Positions 1-8,056 of a DNA stretch of 64,000 nt are shown one piece after another. Origin of the DNA: Limnohabitans sp. Jir72 (GTDB lineage: Bacteria; Pseudomonadota; Gammaproteobacteria; Burkholderiales; Burkholderiaceae_C). The stretch spans positions 62,001-126,000 of the forward strand of contig NZ_NESC01000001.1 of NCBI RefSeq assembly GCF_003063575.1, read 5' to 3'. A program made the position numbers and the translations under genes. The notes beneath the pieces were generated by a model that saw nothing but the letters and a program-made list of their open reading frames with translations, did no database searches and was not told the DNA's origin. Every line of letters begins with the position of its first letter. Position 1 is the first letter of the stretch.

Positions 1-173
1 TGAAATTGAATTCGTCCACCGGCCCCATGCCATTGGCCTTGCGGATCCAGATGATGCTCGACCAAGGCAGAGATGATTTCTATGGCAACGCGTTCCACGC
101 CAGTGATGGCGCGGGTGAGGAAGCGTGCGTTGATCCAAATGACCGGTATGGTTTTTTGTCGTGTCGAGGTCAT
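1..173 (-). CDS. glycosyltransferase, N-terminal fragment (runs off the window)
   Basis: Only the first 57 codons lie in the window; the gene continues beyond base 1. Translation of the minus strand from the ATG at 173 gives a protein with INARFLTRAITGVERVA near its start. This matches the N-terminal beta-strand and loop of GT-B (GT4-like) glycosyltransferases, which often read N-x-R-F-L-T-x-x-x-T-G-V-x-R. An in-frame TGA eight codons upstream and the lack of another start codon between fix the ATG, though the Shine-Dalgarno is weak (AGG). The gene is divergent from the polysaccharide regulator at 208, with only 34 bases between the starts. By context it probably adds a sugar during assembly of the exopolysaccharide repeat unit. 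The acceptor and donor cannot be inferred. Confidence 0.6.
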   Translation of the reverse strand, partial: MTSTRQKTIPVIWINARFLTRAITGVERVAIEIISALVEHHLDPQGQWHGAGGRIQF

Positions 174-207
174 TTGCAGCCTGTGAAGTTCCGTTCAGGG
201 AGATTGA

Positions 208-1878
208 ATGTCTGAAATCAATCCATCGCTGAATGCGATTGCTGAAAAATTGCTTCCACTGCGTATTTTAGTAGTTGATGACGATCCTGTATTGAGACAC
301 ATAGTAGGCTCTTGGCTGATGCGCCTCGATTATCAGTACACCTTGGTGGATGATCTTGATTCGGCAGATCAGCACTTGATTGATCAGGTGTGGGATGTGG
401 TCATTGCCGACTTGAATCTGGGCGTGCGTGTTGGCGAAGGCAATGGCCTCGATTTGATCAAAAGGGTCAATGCTCTTCAGGCGAATGCAGCTTGTGTGTT
501 GATGACTGCCTATGGCGAGCAGCATGAATTTTCGAGTGCCGTGAAGATGGGCATCGACCGATTGCTGATCAAGCCATTGAGGCGCGATGAGTTTTTGGAC
601 ATGTTGTCCAAGCTGGATCAGATCCGATTGACCAGGCATGACTTGAGTCAGGCGCGTGCTGCATTGGAGACGAGCCATAAATTGCTATTGGGCTGGCGTG
701 AGCGCGAACACCGGATAGCCAATGTTGCACAAAAGTATCTGCTGTTCTCTGTGCCGCATGAAAAACTGGAACGCATGTCTCTTTTTGCGGCGGCACAGGC
801 CCAGGAAGGGGCAAGCGGTGATTTGATCGATGTTTGCAGACACCAGCATGGCATTGATCTGGTCATGGGGGATGTGATGGGCAAAGGCCTGGGCGCAGCC
901 ATTGTCTCAGCGGGCATCAAAACGTCCTTGGCTCAGGTGCGACAACACAGTGCCGAGGCTGCCATCGAGAGCTTGGTCGATTCTTTGCGAGCCCGCATCA
1001 ATCCCATGCTTCATGAAATGGAGAGCTTGTTGACCTTGATTGCGGCGCGCGTAGATACCGGCGTCGGAGAGTTGCGTTTTGTTGATTTTGGTGCCCCCTA
1101 TATCTTGCTGCAACGAGCCATCAGTGGGCGTGTGATTTTTGTGCACGGCGACATGTTGCCCTTAGGCGTATCCGATGAGGACTTGCGTGTCACGCGCTTG
1201 CCGCTTTATCCGGGTGACCGCTTGTTATTCATCTCAGATGGCATTTTGGATGGCTTGGGTTTGCCTGATGCCAGGCAGGCTTACGCGCACTTGGCGCAAC
1301 ACTGGACTGACTGTGCAGCGATGGATCCGCAAGATTTTGTACATGGGCTGGTTAAGTTTTTTGGCCAATCGCATGCACATCAAGACGATAAATCTTGTGT
1401 GCTTATTCAATGCGCTCATGAAAATCTTTCAAAAAGGAAAATCATGAATTTTGATTTTGAAAGTAGTTTGCATGAGGTCGCTGTATTCAGAGAGGCATTG
1501 CAATTGGCTGTGTGTGATTGGATTGCGAAATCTATTCGGATGCCTGAGCATTGGTTATCTGAGTTTGCTCTTGGTGCAACAGAGATATTTACAAATATCA
1601 TTAAGCACGGTCTGAAGATGGAAAAAAAATCTTCATCCATTCAGGTGTTATTGACCTTGGAATCGCATGGTATTTGGTTGGAATTTTTTTACCAAGGTTT
1701 ACCTTATATTGCCCCGTCCAAGCGTCAAGTTATTGCACCAAATCCTGAATCAATGAATGAATCTGGTTATGGAATGTTTCTTATACAAGAATTGTTTGAT
1801 AAAGTGGATTATTTTACGGAAATGGCCAGCAGTCAAGCCATTGTTGTTTTTAAAAATTTAATGCCTGAAGAGGATTGA
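208..1878 (+). CDS. response regulator with PP2C phosphatase and anti-sigma-factor-type kinase domains (HsbR-like)
   Basis: This 556-residue protein has three domains. Residues 18-135 are a receiver domain with acidic pocket D24-D26, phospho-acceptor D68, T100 and K122. Residues about 190-400 are a SpoIIE/RsbU-type PP2C phosphatase with metal-binding motifs GDLIDV, GDVMGKGLGAA, ISDGILDG and a final DDKS. Residues about 415-556 are a GHKL/HATPase_c domain of RsbW type with E-I-F-T-N and a GYGMFLIQ glycine box. The order receiver-PP2C-HATPase is that of Pseudomonas HsbR, which phosphorylates and dephosphorylates a STAS-domain partner. Vibrio SypE uses the same parts in another order to control polysaccharide. 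No STAS protein is present in this window. AGGGAG precedes the ATG. The next gene starts four bases after the stop, so this protein is probably co-transcribed with the export genes and controls them or their products. Confidence 0.88.
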   Translation: MSEINPSLNAIAEKLLPLRILVVDDDPVLRHIVGSWLMRLDYQYTLVDDLDSADQHLIDQVWDVVIADLNLGVRVGEGNGLDLIKRVNALQANAACVLMTAYGEQHEFSSAVKMGIDRLLIKPLRRDEFLDMLSKLDQIRLTRHDLSQARAALETSHKLLLGWREREHRIANVAQKYLLFSVPHEKLERMSLFAAAQAQEGASGDLIDVCRHQHGIDLVMGDVMGKGLGAAIVSAGIKTSLAQVRQHSAEAAIESLVDSLRARINPMLHEMESLLTLIAARVDTGVGELRFVDFGAPYILLQRAISGRVIFVHGDMLPLGVSDEDLRVTRLPLYPGDRLLFISDGILDGLGLPDARQAYAHLAQHWTDCAAMDPQDFVHGLVKFFGQSHAHQDDKSCVLIQCAHENLSKRKIMNFDFESSLHEVAVFREALQLAVCDWIAKSIRMPEHWLSEFALGATEIFTNIIKHGLKMEKKSSSIQVLLTLESHGIWLEFFYQGLPYIAPSKRQVIAPNPESMNESGYGMFLIQELFDKVDYFTEMASSQAIVVFKNLMPEED

Positions 1879-1882
1879 ATTG

Positions 1883-4225
1883 ATGAAAAAAATCAATATT
1901 TCTATGTTTAGATATTTTTTTGTAGGATTTGCAATTTTTTTAAATTATGCGAATATGTCGATCGCACAAGATTTTAAAATAACACCCATACCAGATATTT
2001 ATGGGGTACCTAAACAAGTCAATCCAACAGCTGCTGCTGAAGGAGGAATGGAATCTCCAAGGCAAAAAATAGACAGACCCAATTCGCTTTACCCGAGTCT
2101 ACGCATGAACAATATTTCAAGCAGAGTCACAGTTGAGCCTCCGACTGTTAATAAGCAAGGAAATAAAATTCCATCACCGAAAGAAATGTCGGATTTTGAA
2201 ATCATGGTTCAGCAAAGCTTGGGTGTTGTGTTACCCGTTTTTGGTCGTGAACTCTTTGATGCACCTGCGAGCACATTCAATACGGGAGATCAGGTGAATG
2301 TGCCATCTGATTTTGTCATAGGTCCAGGGGATGAGTTGATCATTCGCGCTTGGGGATCAATTGAGTTGGAGTATGCAGTCACAGTTGATCGACAAGGAGC
2401 AATTTTCATACCAAAATTAGGTAGTTTACCGTTGGCAGGAGTTACGTACAAGGAAGTCTCATCCATAATCAATATGGCGTTGTCAAAAATATACAAAGGT
2501 TTTGAATTAAACGTCACAATGGGAACTTTGAGAAGTATTAGGATTTATGTGACAGGCTATGCACGTTCACCTGGAACATATCAAATTAACTCTTTGAATT
2601 CTTTGATCAGTGCACTGTTCATGACGGGCGGCCCTTCCAGCACAGGAGATATGCGTCGTATTGAATTGCGTCGCAATGGTGCAGTGACTGGAACCATCGA
2701 TTTGTATGATTTTTTAATTCATGGAAATCGACAAGGGGATATGCGCTTGCAAAATGAAGATGTCATTCACATTCCATCTTTAGAAGGACAAGTTGCGATT
2801 GCCGGCAGTGTTCGCAACAGCGCCATTTTCCAAGTCAAAGCAGGAATGACTTTAGGTGATTTATTTCAGATCAGTGGGGGATCAAGTTCTACAGCAGATG
2901 GACTTAAATTGTCATTAGAGCGCGTCAAACCTGCAGTGATTTCTGACCCATCTGCAGAAGCATCACTTGGTCAAACTGATCGTAAGTCGAATCGAATCAT
3001 TGAAGAGCTGACCTTCAGCCCTCAGTCGATGTCGACCGTTCTGAGAGATGGTGATTTGGTGATCGTGGTTCCGCTTTCTCCTCAATTCACCAATGCCGTC
3101 ACGCTCAAAGGTCAAGTGGCTTTACCTTTGCGCTTCGCATGGCGAAATGGCTTGCGTATCTCTGACATGCTGCCTTCTGCATCTGCCTTGATTTCTCCAG
3201 ATTATTGGATTCAAAGAAATGCTGAAACAAAATTGGCTTCATTTTTGACCGACCCGGCAAAAACACAAGGGGCTCCTACATTTCCTGAAATCAATTGGGA
3301 GTATGCCGTTATTGAAAGAATATTGCCTGAATCTTTGCGTGTAACCTTGATTCCGTTTGAATTGGGTAAAGCTATTTTGGAGCGTGATCCTAAGCATGAT
3401 TTGATTTTGCAACCAGGCGATGTGATCACGGTATTTTCACGAAAAGAATTCAGGGGGCCATTGGAAAATACCACACGTTTCGTAAAAATTGAAGGTGAAG
3501 TAAGACGTCCAGGAATTTATCCGGTTGCTCAAGGTGTTAATTTACCTCAAATCATTGAGCAAGCAGGCGGTGTTACAGATATTTCATATTTATTTGGTAC
3601 TCAACTTTTCCGTGAATCTTTGAAATCCCAACAACAGAAAAGAATTGATGAGGCAATTGAGGGTCTTGAGCGAGATATAACACGAAATATTGTTGATCGA
3701 AGTCGAAATTCCTTGGTTGCTGAAGAACCGAATGCAGTTTCTAAAGAGGCAGACGCTGTAAAGTCTTTTCTTTCAGTTCTCAAGCAAAAGAAACCGGATG
3801 GTCGAATGCTTTTGGAGTTGAATATCTCTACAAGTAAGACATCTCAATTGCCAACCATTCGACTTGAAAATAATGATGTCATTTATATTCCTGCAGTTCC
3901 TGAGACTGTAGAAGTGGTTGGTGCTGTTGCTGCACAGAGGTCTTTCCTTTGGAGGGATGGTCGAAATGCTGAGGATTATATTCAGATGGCTGGTGGGCGC
4001 AAGAAAATTGCGAGTTCTTCACCGCCAATGCTGATACGCGCAGATGGCAGCATGTTGAGATTATCTTTTGTTAATAATACTAATGTGGCACCTGGGGATA
4101 CCATCTGGGTTGAAGAAAAAGAGGAGCAAGTTGGATGGCTTCGCTTGATCAAAGATTGGAGTCAAATTATTTATCAATTTGGTTTTGGGGCTGCTGGATT
4201 CAAAATATTGCAGGGAGGTTTGTAA
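1883..4225 (+). CDS. polysaccharide export protein with SLBB domains (Wza/KpsD-like outer-membrane exporter)
   Basis: This 780-residue OPX-family protein would form the outer-membrane/periplasmic channel for exopolysaccharide. An N-terminal signal peptide ends near SIA-QD (residues 1-29). A polysaccharide-export domain begins at DFVIGPGDELIIRAWGS (about residue 138). Several SLBB/soluble-ligand-binding repeats follow, with V-x-G-x-V-x-x-P-G-x-Y patterns near residues 225, 310, 535 and 680. There is no lipobox cysteine after the signal peptide, so unlike Wza it is not an obvious lipoprotein; KpsD is similar in this. It is about twice the length of Wza. An upstream TTG at 1880 is in frame, but the ATG at 1883 is better placed behind GAAGAGGA (1868-1875). 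The DNA is strongly AT-rich compared with dnaE downstream. Confidence 0.88.
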   Translation: MKKINISMFRYFFVGFAIFLNYANMSIAQDFKITPIPDIYGVPKQVNPTAAAEGGMESPRQKIDRPNSLYPSLRMNNISSRVTVEPPTVNKQGNKIPSPKEMSDFEIMVQQSLGVVLPVFGRELFDAPASTFNTGDQVNVPSDFVIGPGDELIIRAWGSIELEYAVTVDRQGAIFIPKLGSLPLAGVTYKEVSSIINMALSKIYKGFELNVTMGTLRSIRIYVTGYARSPGTYQINSLNSLISALFMTGGPSSTGDMRRIELRRNGAVTGTIDLYDFLIHGNRQGDMRLQNEDVIHIPSLEGQVAIAGSVRNSAIFQVKAGMTLGDLFQISGGSSSTADGLKLSLERVKPAVISDPSAEASLGQTDRKSNRIIEELTFSPQSMSTVLRDGDLVIVVPLSPQFTNAVTLKGQVALPLRFAWRNGLRISDMLPSASALISPDYWIQRNAETKLASFLTDPAKTQGAPTFPEINWEYAVIERILPESLRVTLIPFELGKAILERDPKHDLILQPGDVITVFSRKEFRGPLENTTRFVKIEGEVRRPGIYPVAQGVNLPQIIEQAGGVTDISYLFGTQLFRESLKSQQQKRIDEAIEGLERDITRNIVDRSRNSLVAEEPNAVSKEADAVKSFLSVLKQKKPDGRMLLELNISTSKTSQLPTIRLENNDVIYIPAVPETVEVVGAVAAQRSFLWRDGRNAEDYIQMAGGRKKIASSSPPMLIRADGSMLRLSFVNNTNVAPGDTIWVEEKEEQVGWLRLIKDWSQIIYQFGFGAAGFKILQGGL

Positions 4226-4228
4226 GTC

Positions 4229-5473
4229 ATGAGTGATTCAATAGATCCAGCTGTAAGTTCCAGCCCGCCGACGAAAGAGAATTACAGTTTAATGCCGATT
4301 CTTCTGCCACTTGTACAGGCTAAACTGATTGTTGTGGGTTTTCCATTTTTAGTTTTGGTTTTGGTTTTATTGCATGGAATTTTTTCTACGCCATATTACA
4401 CTGCATCGACTCGTATATTGCCGCCTCAATATAATCAAAATACAATTGGAAGAGGGCTGGTCACCATGGGCGGAGAGAGTGCATTGGGTAACTCTGCCTT
4501 GAACTTGAAGAATCCTACCGATTTATTTGTCGGAATTTTGCGCAGTCGAACCATTCTGGATGGGGTCATCACGGACAATGATCTGATCAAACATTATGAG
4601 GCGAAAGATATTGACAGTGCCCGTGGCAAGTTGGCGTCCAGAACTGGAATTGAGTCAGGCAAAGATGGAATTGTTGAAATTTCCGTGGAAGATTCCAGCG
4701 CTGAATTGGCTGCACAACTTGCCAATTCATATGTCAAAGAATTGCAGACTTTTTCCGGTGAACTGGCCAAAAGAGAGGGCGGCCGACGCACTGATTTTTT
4801 CAATAATGCGTTGAACCGGGCGCGACAAAGCCTGAATGAGGCCGATGAGCGTTTGAGGCAGGTGGAGAGCAAAACGGGTTTTACCCGTTTGCGTGGACAA
4901 GACGAGGCCATTGTCAGTGGTGTGCGGGATCTTCGCAGCCAATTGGCTGATAAAGAGGTTCAGTTGCGCACACTGATGAGTTATTCGACCGATTCAAATC
5001 CAGATGTCAAATTGTTGAGAAATGAAATAGCCAACTTGAATTCAAAAATTCAGGAGGTTTCGGGGCTGCCAAATACTCCGAATCAGGCATCGGGAACATC
5101 GCATACCGCGCTGACTTTGGCACAAGTACCCGATGCCTTGATGTTGCACAGCCAACGCAAACGCGATGTCGAGTATTGGGTCAATATTGTGACAATTCTT
5201 GGCCAATACACGGAGCTTGGAAAAATGGATGAAACGCGTGATTTTTCCTTGTTTCAAGTGCTGGATGTAGCGGTACCTCCGCTGGATAACTCTCGGCCGA
5301 GAATTAAATTGAACTTGATTGTTTTTGGTTTGGGTTCGTCAATGCTGGTTGTTTTCTATGTTTGGGCACGGGCTTATGTCAGGCAACGGCGCTCATCGAG
5401 TGATTATTTTGCTTCACAGTGGGTGATCTTGAAGGCAGAACTGTTGAAGATGCCGTGGCGTCAGTCAAAGTGA
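4229..5473 (+). CDS. polysaccharide co-polymerase / chain-length determinant (Wzz-KpsE-like)
   Basis: This 414-residue inner-membrane protein has the PCP layout. It has a cytoplasmic N-terminus, a membrane helix at about residues 33-53, a long periplasmic region with coiled-coil heptads (about 185-275), and a second membrane helix near residues 355-380 followed by a short basic tail. No tyrosine-kinase ATPase domain is attached, as in KpsE/CtrB-type proteins. Such proteins set chain length and bridge the inner-membrane machinery to the OPX channel encoded just upstream. GGGAGG (4213-4218) precedes the ATG, which lies three bases after the exporter stop. The stop overlaps the following flippase start in a TGATG. 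Family assignment is firm; the sugar chain it controls is unknown. Confidence 0.87.
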   Translation: MSDSIDPAVSSSPPTKENYSLMPILLPLVQAKLIVVGFPFLVLVLVLLHGIFSTPYYTASTRILPPQYNQNTIGRGLVTMGGESALGNSALNLKNPTDLFVGILRSRTILDGVITDNDLIKHYEAKDIDSARGKLASRTGIESGKDGIVEISVEDSSAELAAQLANSYVKELQTFSGELAKREGGRRTDFFNNALNRARQSLNEADERLRQVESKTGFTRLRGQDEAIVSGVRDLRSQLADKEVQLRTLMSYSTDSNPDVKLLRNEIANLNSKIQEVSGLPNTPNQASGTSHTALTLAQVPDALMLHSQRKRDVEYWVNIVTILGQYTELGKMDETRDFSLFQVLDVAVPPLDNSRPRIKLNLIVFGLGSSMLVVFYVWARAYVRQRRSSSDYFASQWVILKAELLKMPWRQSK

Positions 5474-6729
5474 TGGTCAAGAAAAATGTCTGGCAACGCA
5501 ACGCGCTTGCATTGTATGTATTGCAGATTGCCAATTACATCATTCCATTGTTGACATTACCATTTTTGGTGAGAACGCTGGGTGCTGAAGCTTACGGTTG
5601 GTTGGCATTTTCGGCGGCAGTCAATTTTTATTTCGTGTTGGCTGTTGATGCCGGCATGAACACCCACGGGGCCAGACTTTTGGCGCAGCTCGATCCAGTT
5701 CAAGATCCACTTTGTGCTCACAAGTCGGGCATCTTGTTTGCAAATATCACTGCGCTCAAGATGCTTTGCGCATTGGTGTGCTGCATCTTTTTGATGACTT
5801 TGGTGTTGGTAACGCCCGCATGGCGTGCCCAATCAGCTTTGTTTGCATGGAGTTTCTTACCCGTTCTGGGCTCGTTGACCTTTCCTACCTGGATGTTTCA
5901 GGGCATGCAGGTGATGCATTTGACAATGGTGCTTGGGGTTTTGGGGCGTTTGCTCATGACGGGGGCCTTGTTTTTGTGGGTGAGCGGGCCAGAGGACCTT
6001 TTGTGGGCTGCGGCCTTTCAAGGCGGCGCGACTTTGATGTCCGGCGTATTGGCTTTGATGGTTTTGGCTCGCATGCCAGGGCTGCGCTGGTGTTTGCCGA
6101 CTTGGCGGGGTGTTCAAGATGTGGCGATGAGCAGTCGTGAGTTTGCTGTGTCCGAGTTTTCTTTGACCGCTGTGGCCAACAGCACCGTTTTTTTTGTGGG
6201 ATTGGTTGAGTCCAAAGAGGTGGTGGGGGTGTTTGCCGCCATTGAAAAGGCGTTGCGTGCCGCGGCCAGTTCGTTCAGTCCACTGATTCAGGCCATGCAA
6301 CCCCGTATCGTGCAAGCATGGATTGGCTGTCAGGAGGGTGTGCCTAGAGTGTTGCTGCCTTGGAGTCGACGTGTCGCTTTACTCGCACTGGTCTGTGGTT
6401 TGACAGGGATCATGGTCACGCCTTGGGCATTGCATGGGCTGTTCGGGCAAGCCATTGAAGGCCATGAAGCATGGGGGCAGATGTTGTGTGTCTGGGTGCC
6501 GTTTTCCGTGACCAATATGCTGTTGGCTCAGTGGTGGTGGCTTGGATCGGGGAGAGGTCGGGGTTATGCCCGTCGTGTCTTGCCTGGGGTGATTTTGCAG
6601 GCAGGACTGTTTTTCACCCTGACCAGTTTGGAGGGGGTTTCCTGGGGCATAGGGTGTTGGGTCCTGGGGGAGTTGCTGATGACGGGCCTCTTGTTGTTTA
6701 GAAGCGGATGGCTCAATGACGCTTTCTGA
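5473..6729 (+). CDS. Wzx-like polysaccharide flippase (MOP superfamily)
   Basis: This is a very hydrophobic 418-residue protein with roughly 12-14 predicted membrane segments. Its N-terminus (NVWQRNALALYVLQIANYII, then PLLTLPFLVRTLG) is typical of RfbX/Wzx oligosaccharide flippases, where the first helix ends in a P-x-L-x-R-x-L-G motif. It would move undecaprenyl-linked repeat units across the inner membrane. The reading frame is open upstream to a GTG at 5419, but the ATG at 5473 overlaps the stop of the chain-length gene (TGATG). It is the likeliest start by translational coupling, although no good Shine-Dalgarno is visible. The last 14 bases overlap the start of the polymerase-like gene, so the membrane genes form one operon. 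Confidence 0.8.
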   Translation: MVKKNVWQRNALALYVLQIANYIIPLLTLPFLVRTLGAEAYGWLAFSAAVNFYFVLAVDAGMNTHGARLLAQLDPVQDPLCAHKSGILFANITALKMLCALVCCIFLMTLVLVTPAWRAQSALFAWSFLPVLGSLTFPTWMFQGMQVMHLTMVLGVLGRLLMTGALFLWVSGPEDLLWAAAFQGGATLMSGVLALMVLARMPGLRWCLPTWRGVQDVAMSSREFAVSEFSLTAVANSTVFFVGLVESKEVVGVFAAIEKALRAAASSFSPLIQAMQPRIVQAWIGCQEGVPRVLLPWSRRVALLALVCGLTGIMVTPWALHGLFGQAIEGHEAWGQMLCVWVPFSVTNMLLAQWWWLGSGRGRGYARRVLPGVILQAGLFFTLTSLEGVSWGIGCWVLGELLMTGLLLFRSGWLNDAF

Positions 6730-7945
6730 TCCCGTGCAGGAGCGAGTCGAGCGATGGGTGCTGGTGGCTTTGCTGGCTTATTCGGTTGCAGCCGTAACGA
6801 CAGGTCCTTTGCGTTGGGGCTTGGGCATGGTCAAACTCAGTCCTTTGATTTATGTGCCTCAAGTGTTGATGATGTTGACCATTGCGGCCGTGGTCGTGTG
6901 GGAGGCGCGTCCCGGTTTCACGCCTGAGCGAGCGATGACATTGATGGTTGTTGCTTTTGCTTTGACGGTTGGCGCACTTTATACGCCACTCAAGCAGGTT
7001 GCTTTTGGTTGGTACAGCTTGCTTCCGTTTTGGTTTGGCTTGGCATGTGCTGAGATCGTGTTCAAGCACTGGGGCCAAGTCAGTCGAGTGGCGCTGTATT
7101 TGTGGGTGATTGTGCTGGTGGGCGTGGTGGTTAACAACATGTTGTCCTATCCTTGGGAGGGGTTCAGTTACTCTGTAGGCGAGGTGGAAGTGGTCAGTTC
7201 CCGTGAATGGGAAAACATTGGCGGTGGCAAGCGTTTGGCGGGATTTGCGCGCGCATCATTTGATGCGGGTTTGCAAGCTTTGTTGCTGGGTCTGATCGTT
7301 GCCTTGAGTTTGAAGTCCACTGTGTGGCGTACTGTGGTGTGGAGCTTGAGCTTTGTCACCATTTACCTCACCACCAGCAAAGGCGTTTACAACATGTTTT
7401 TTGTCTTGACGCCCTTGGCGATTGCCGGTCATAAAGTGCCCAGCTCTTTGGTGAGAATGTGGCCTTTGCTGATTGGTTTGGTTGGCTTGCTGATGCCCAT
7501 GACACCCTTGTTCATGAATGTGAATTTTTATATCCGTGATGAACAGCTTGCCAACCTGACATTTTCCTTTTGGGATCGGTTGAACGACATGTGGCCTAAC
7601 GCCTGGCGCTTGCTGGAGGAGCACGGCCATCCTTTGTGGGGGCGAGGTTTGGGAGGGGTGGGCACGGCGCAAACGTATTTCGAACCCATGCGATTTAATG
7701 CGGCGGACAATTTGTTCATATATTGGTTTGTGATCTGGGGATGGATTGCTCTGCCAGGTTTCCTTGTCCTGCTGTTGCGTACCCTGCGCTTGAATCACAG
7801 ACGATCCAGCCAGGAAGCAGCCTCGTTTTCAATCTTACTGGCCACCTTTGTGTATGGAATCACCGCTAATGTGGTTGAAAGCGGACTTTTTGCCATTGCA
7901 TCAGGCATGTCCATTCGTTTCTTGTTCATACGGTCAGACGATTGA
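6716..7945 (+). CDS. Wzy/WaaL-like O-antigen or exopolysaccharide polymerase
   Basis: This 409-residue integral membrane protein has about ten hydrophobic helices and one larger polar loop between about residues 260 and 320. The loop contains W-D-R-L-N-D and HPLWGRGLGGVG, followed by A-A-D-N-L-F. A soluble loop ending in G-x-G-x-G-x-x followed by H/D-N-x-x is the usual look of Wzy_C (O-antigen ligase/polymerase) proteins; here ADNLFIYW takes the place of the common H-N-x-x. The start overlaps the flippase end by 14 bases, implying coupling. Together with the neighbouring flippase, co-polymerase and OPX channel it points to a Wzx/Wzy-dependent pathway. Sequence divergence in this family is extreme, so ligase and polymerase cannot be told apart. 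Confidence 0.7.
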   Translation: MTLSDPVQERVERWVLVALLAYSVAAVTTGPLRWGLGMVKLSPLIYVPQVLMMLTIAAVVVWEARPGFTPERAMTLMVVAFALTVGALYTPLKQVAFGWYSLLPFWFGLACAEIVFKHWGQVSRVALYLWVIVLVGVVVNNMLSYPWEGFSYSVGEVEVVSSREWENIGGGKRLAGFARASFDAGLQALLLGLIVALSLKSTVWRTVVWSLSFVTIYLTTSKGVYNMFFVLTPLAIAGHKVPSSLVRMWPLLIGLVGLLMPMTPLFMNVNFYIRDEQLANLTFSFWDRLNDMWPNAWRLLEEHGHPLWGRGLGGVGTAQTYFEPMRFNAADNLFIYWFVIWGWIALPGFLVLLLRTLRLNHRRSSQEAASFSILLATFVYGITANVVESGLFAIASGMSIRFLFIRSDD

Positions 7946-8044
7946 CCCTTGACCACTTGCTGCGAGATGCTGGCTTGCTTTGCATATGCTGCATTTTGTC
8001 TGGTGCACACACTCAAAAGGACGGGTAGGTCTCCATAGCGTGCC

Positions 8045-8050
8045 TACAAT
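8045..8050 (+). promoter_or_regulatory. candidate -10 element of dnaE (possible leaderless start)
   Basis: TACAAT ends six bases before the dnaE ATG at 8057, so a transcript from this -10 would start at or within a base or two of the initiation codon. No convincing -35 is seen 16-18 bases upstream. The only Shine-Dalgarno-like bases (TGGAG) touch the ATG directly, which is too close for normal use. Confidence 0.4.
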
Positions 8051-8056
8051 CTGGAG

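Noticed and set aside
6..215. A 69-codon plus-strand open frame at the window start
   Set aside because: It is antisense to the glycosyltransferase start at 173 on the minus strand, which has clear family similarity, and it overlaps the start of the regulator gene.
5419..5472. N-terminal extension of the flippase from a GTG at 5419
   Set aside because: The extra 18 residues are hydrophilic shadow sequence of the preceding gene; the ATG at 5473 gives the conserved N-terminus and stop-start overlap.
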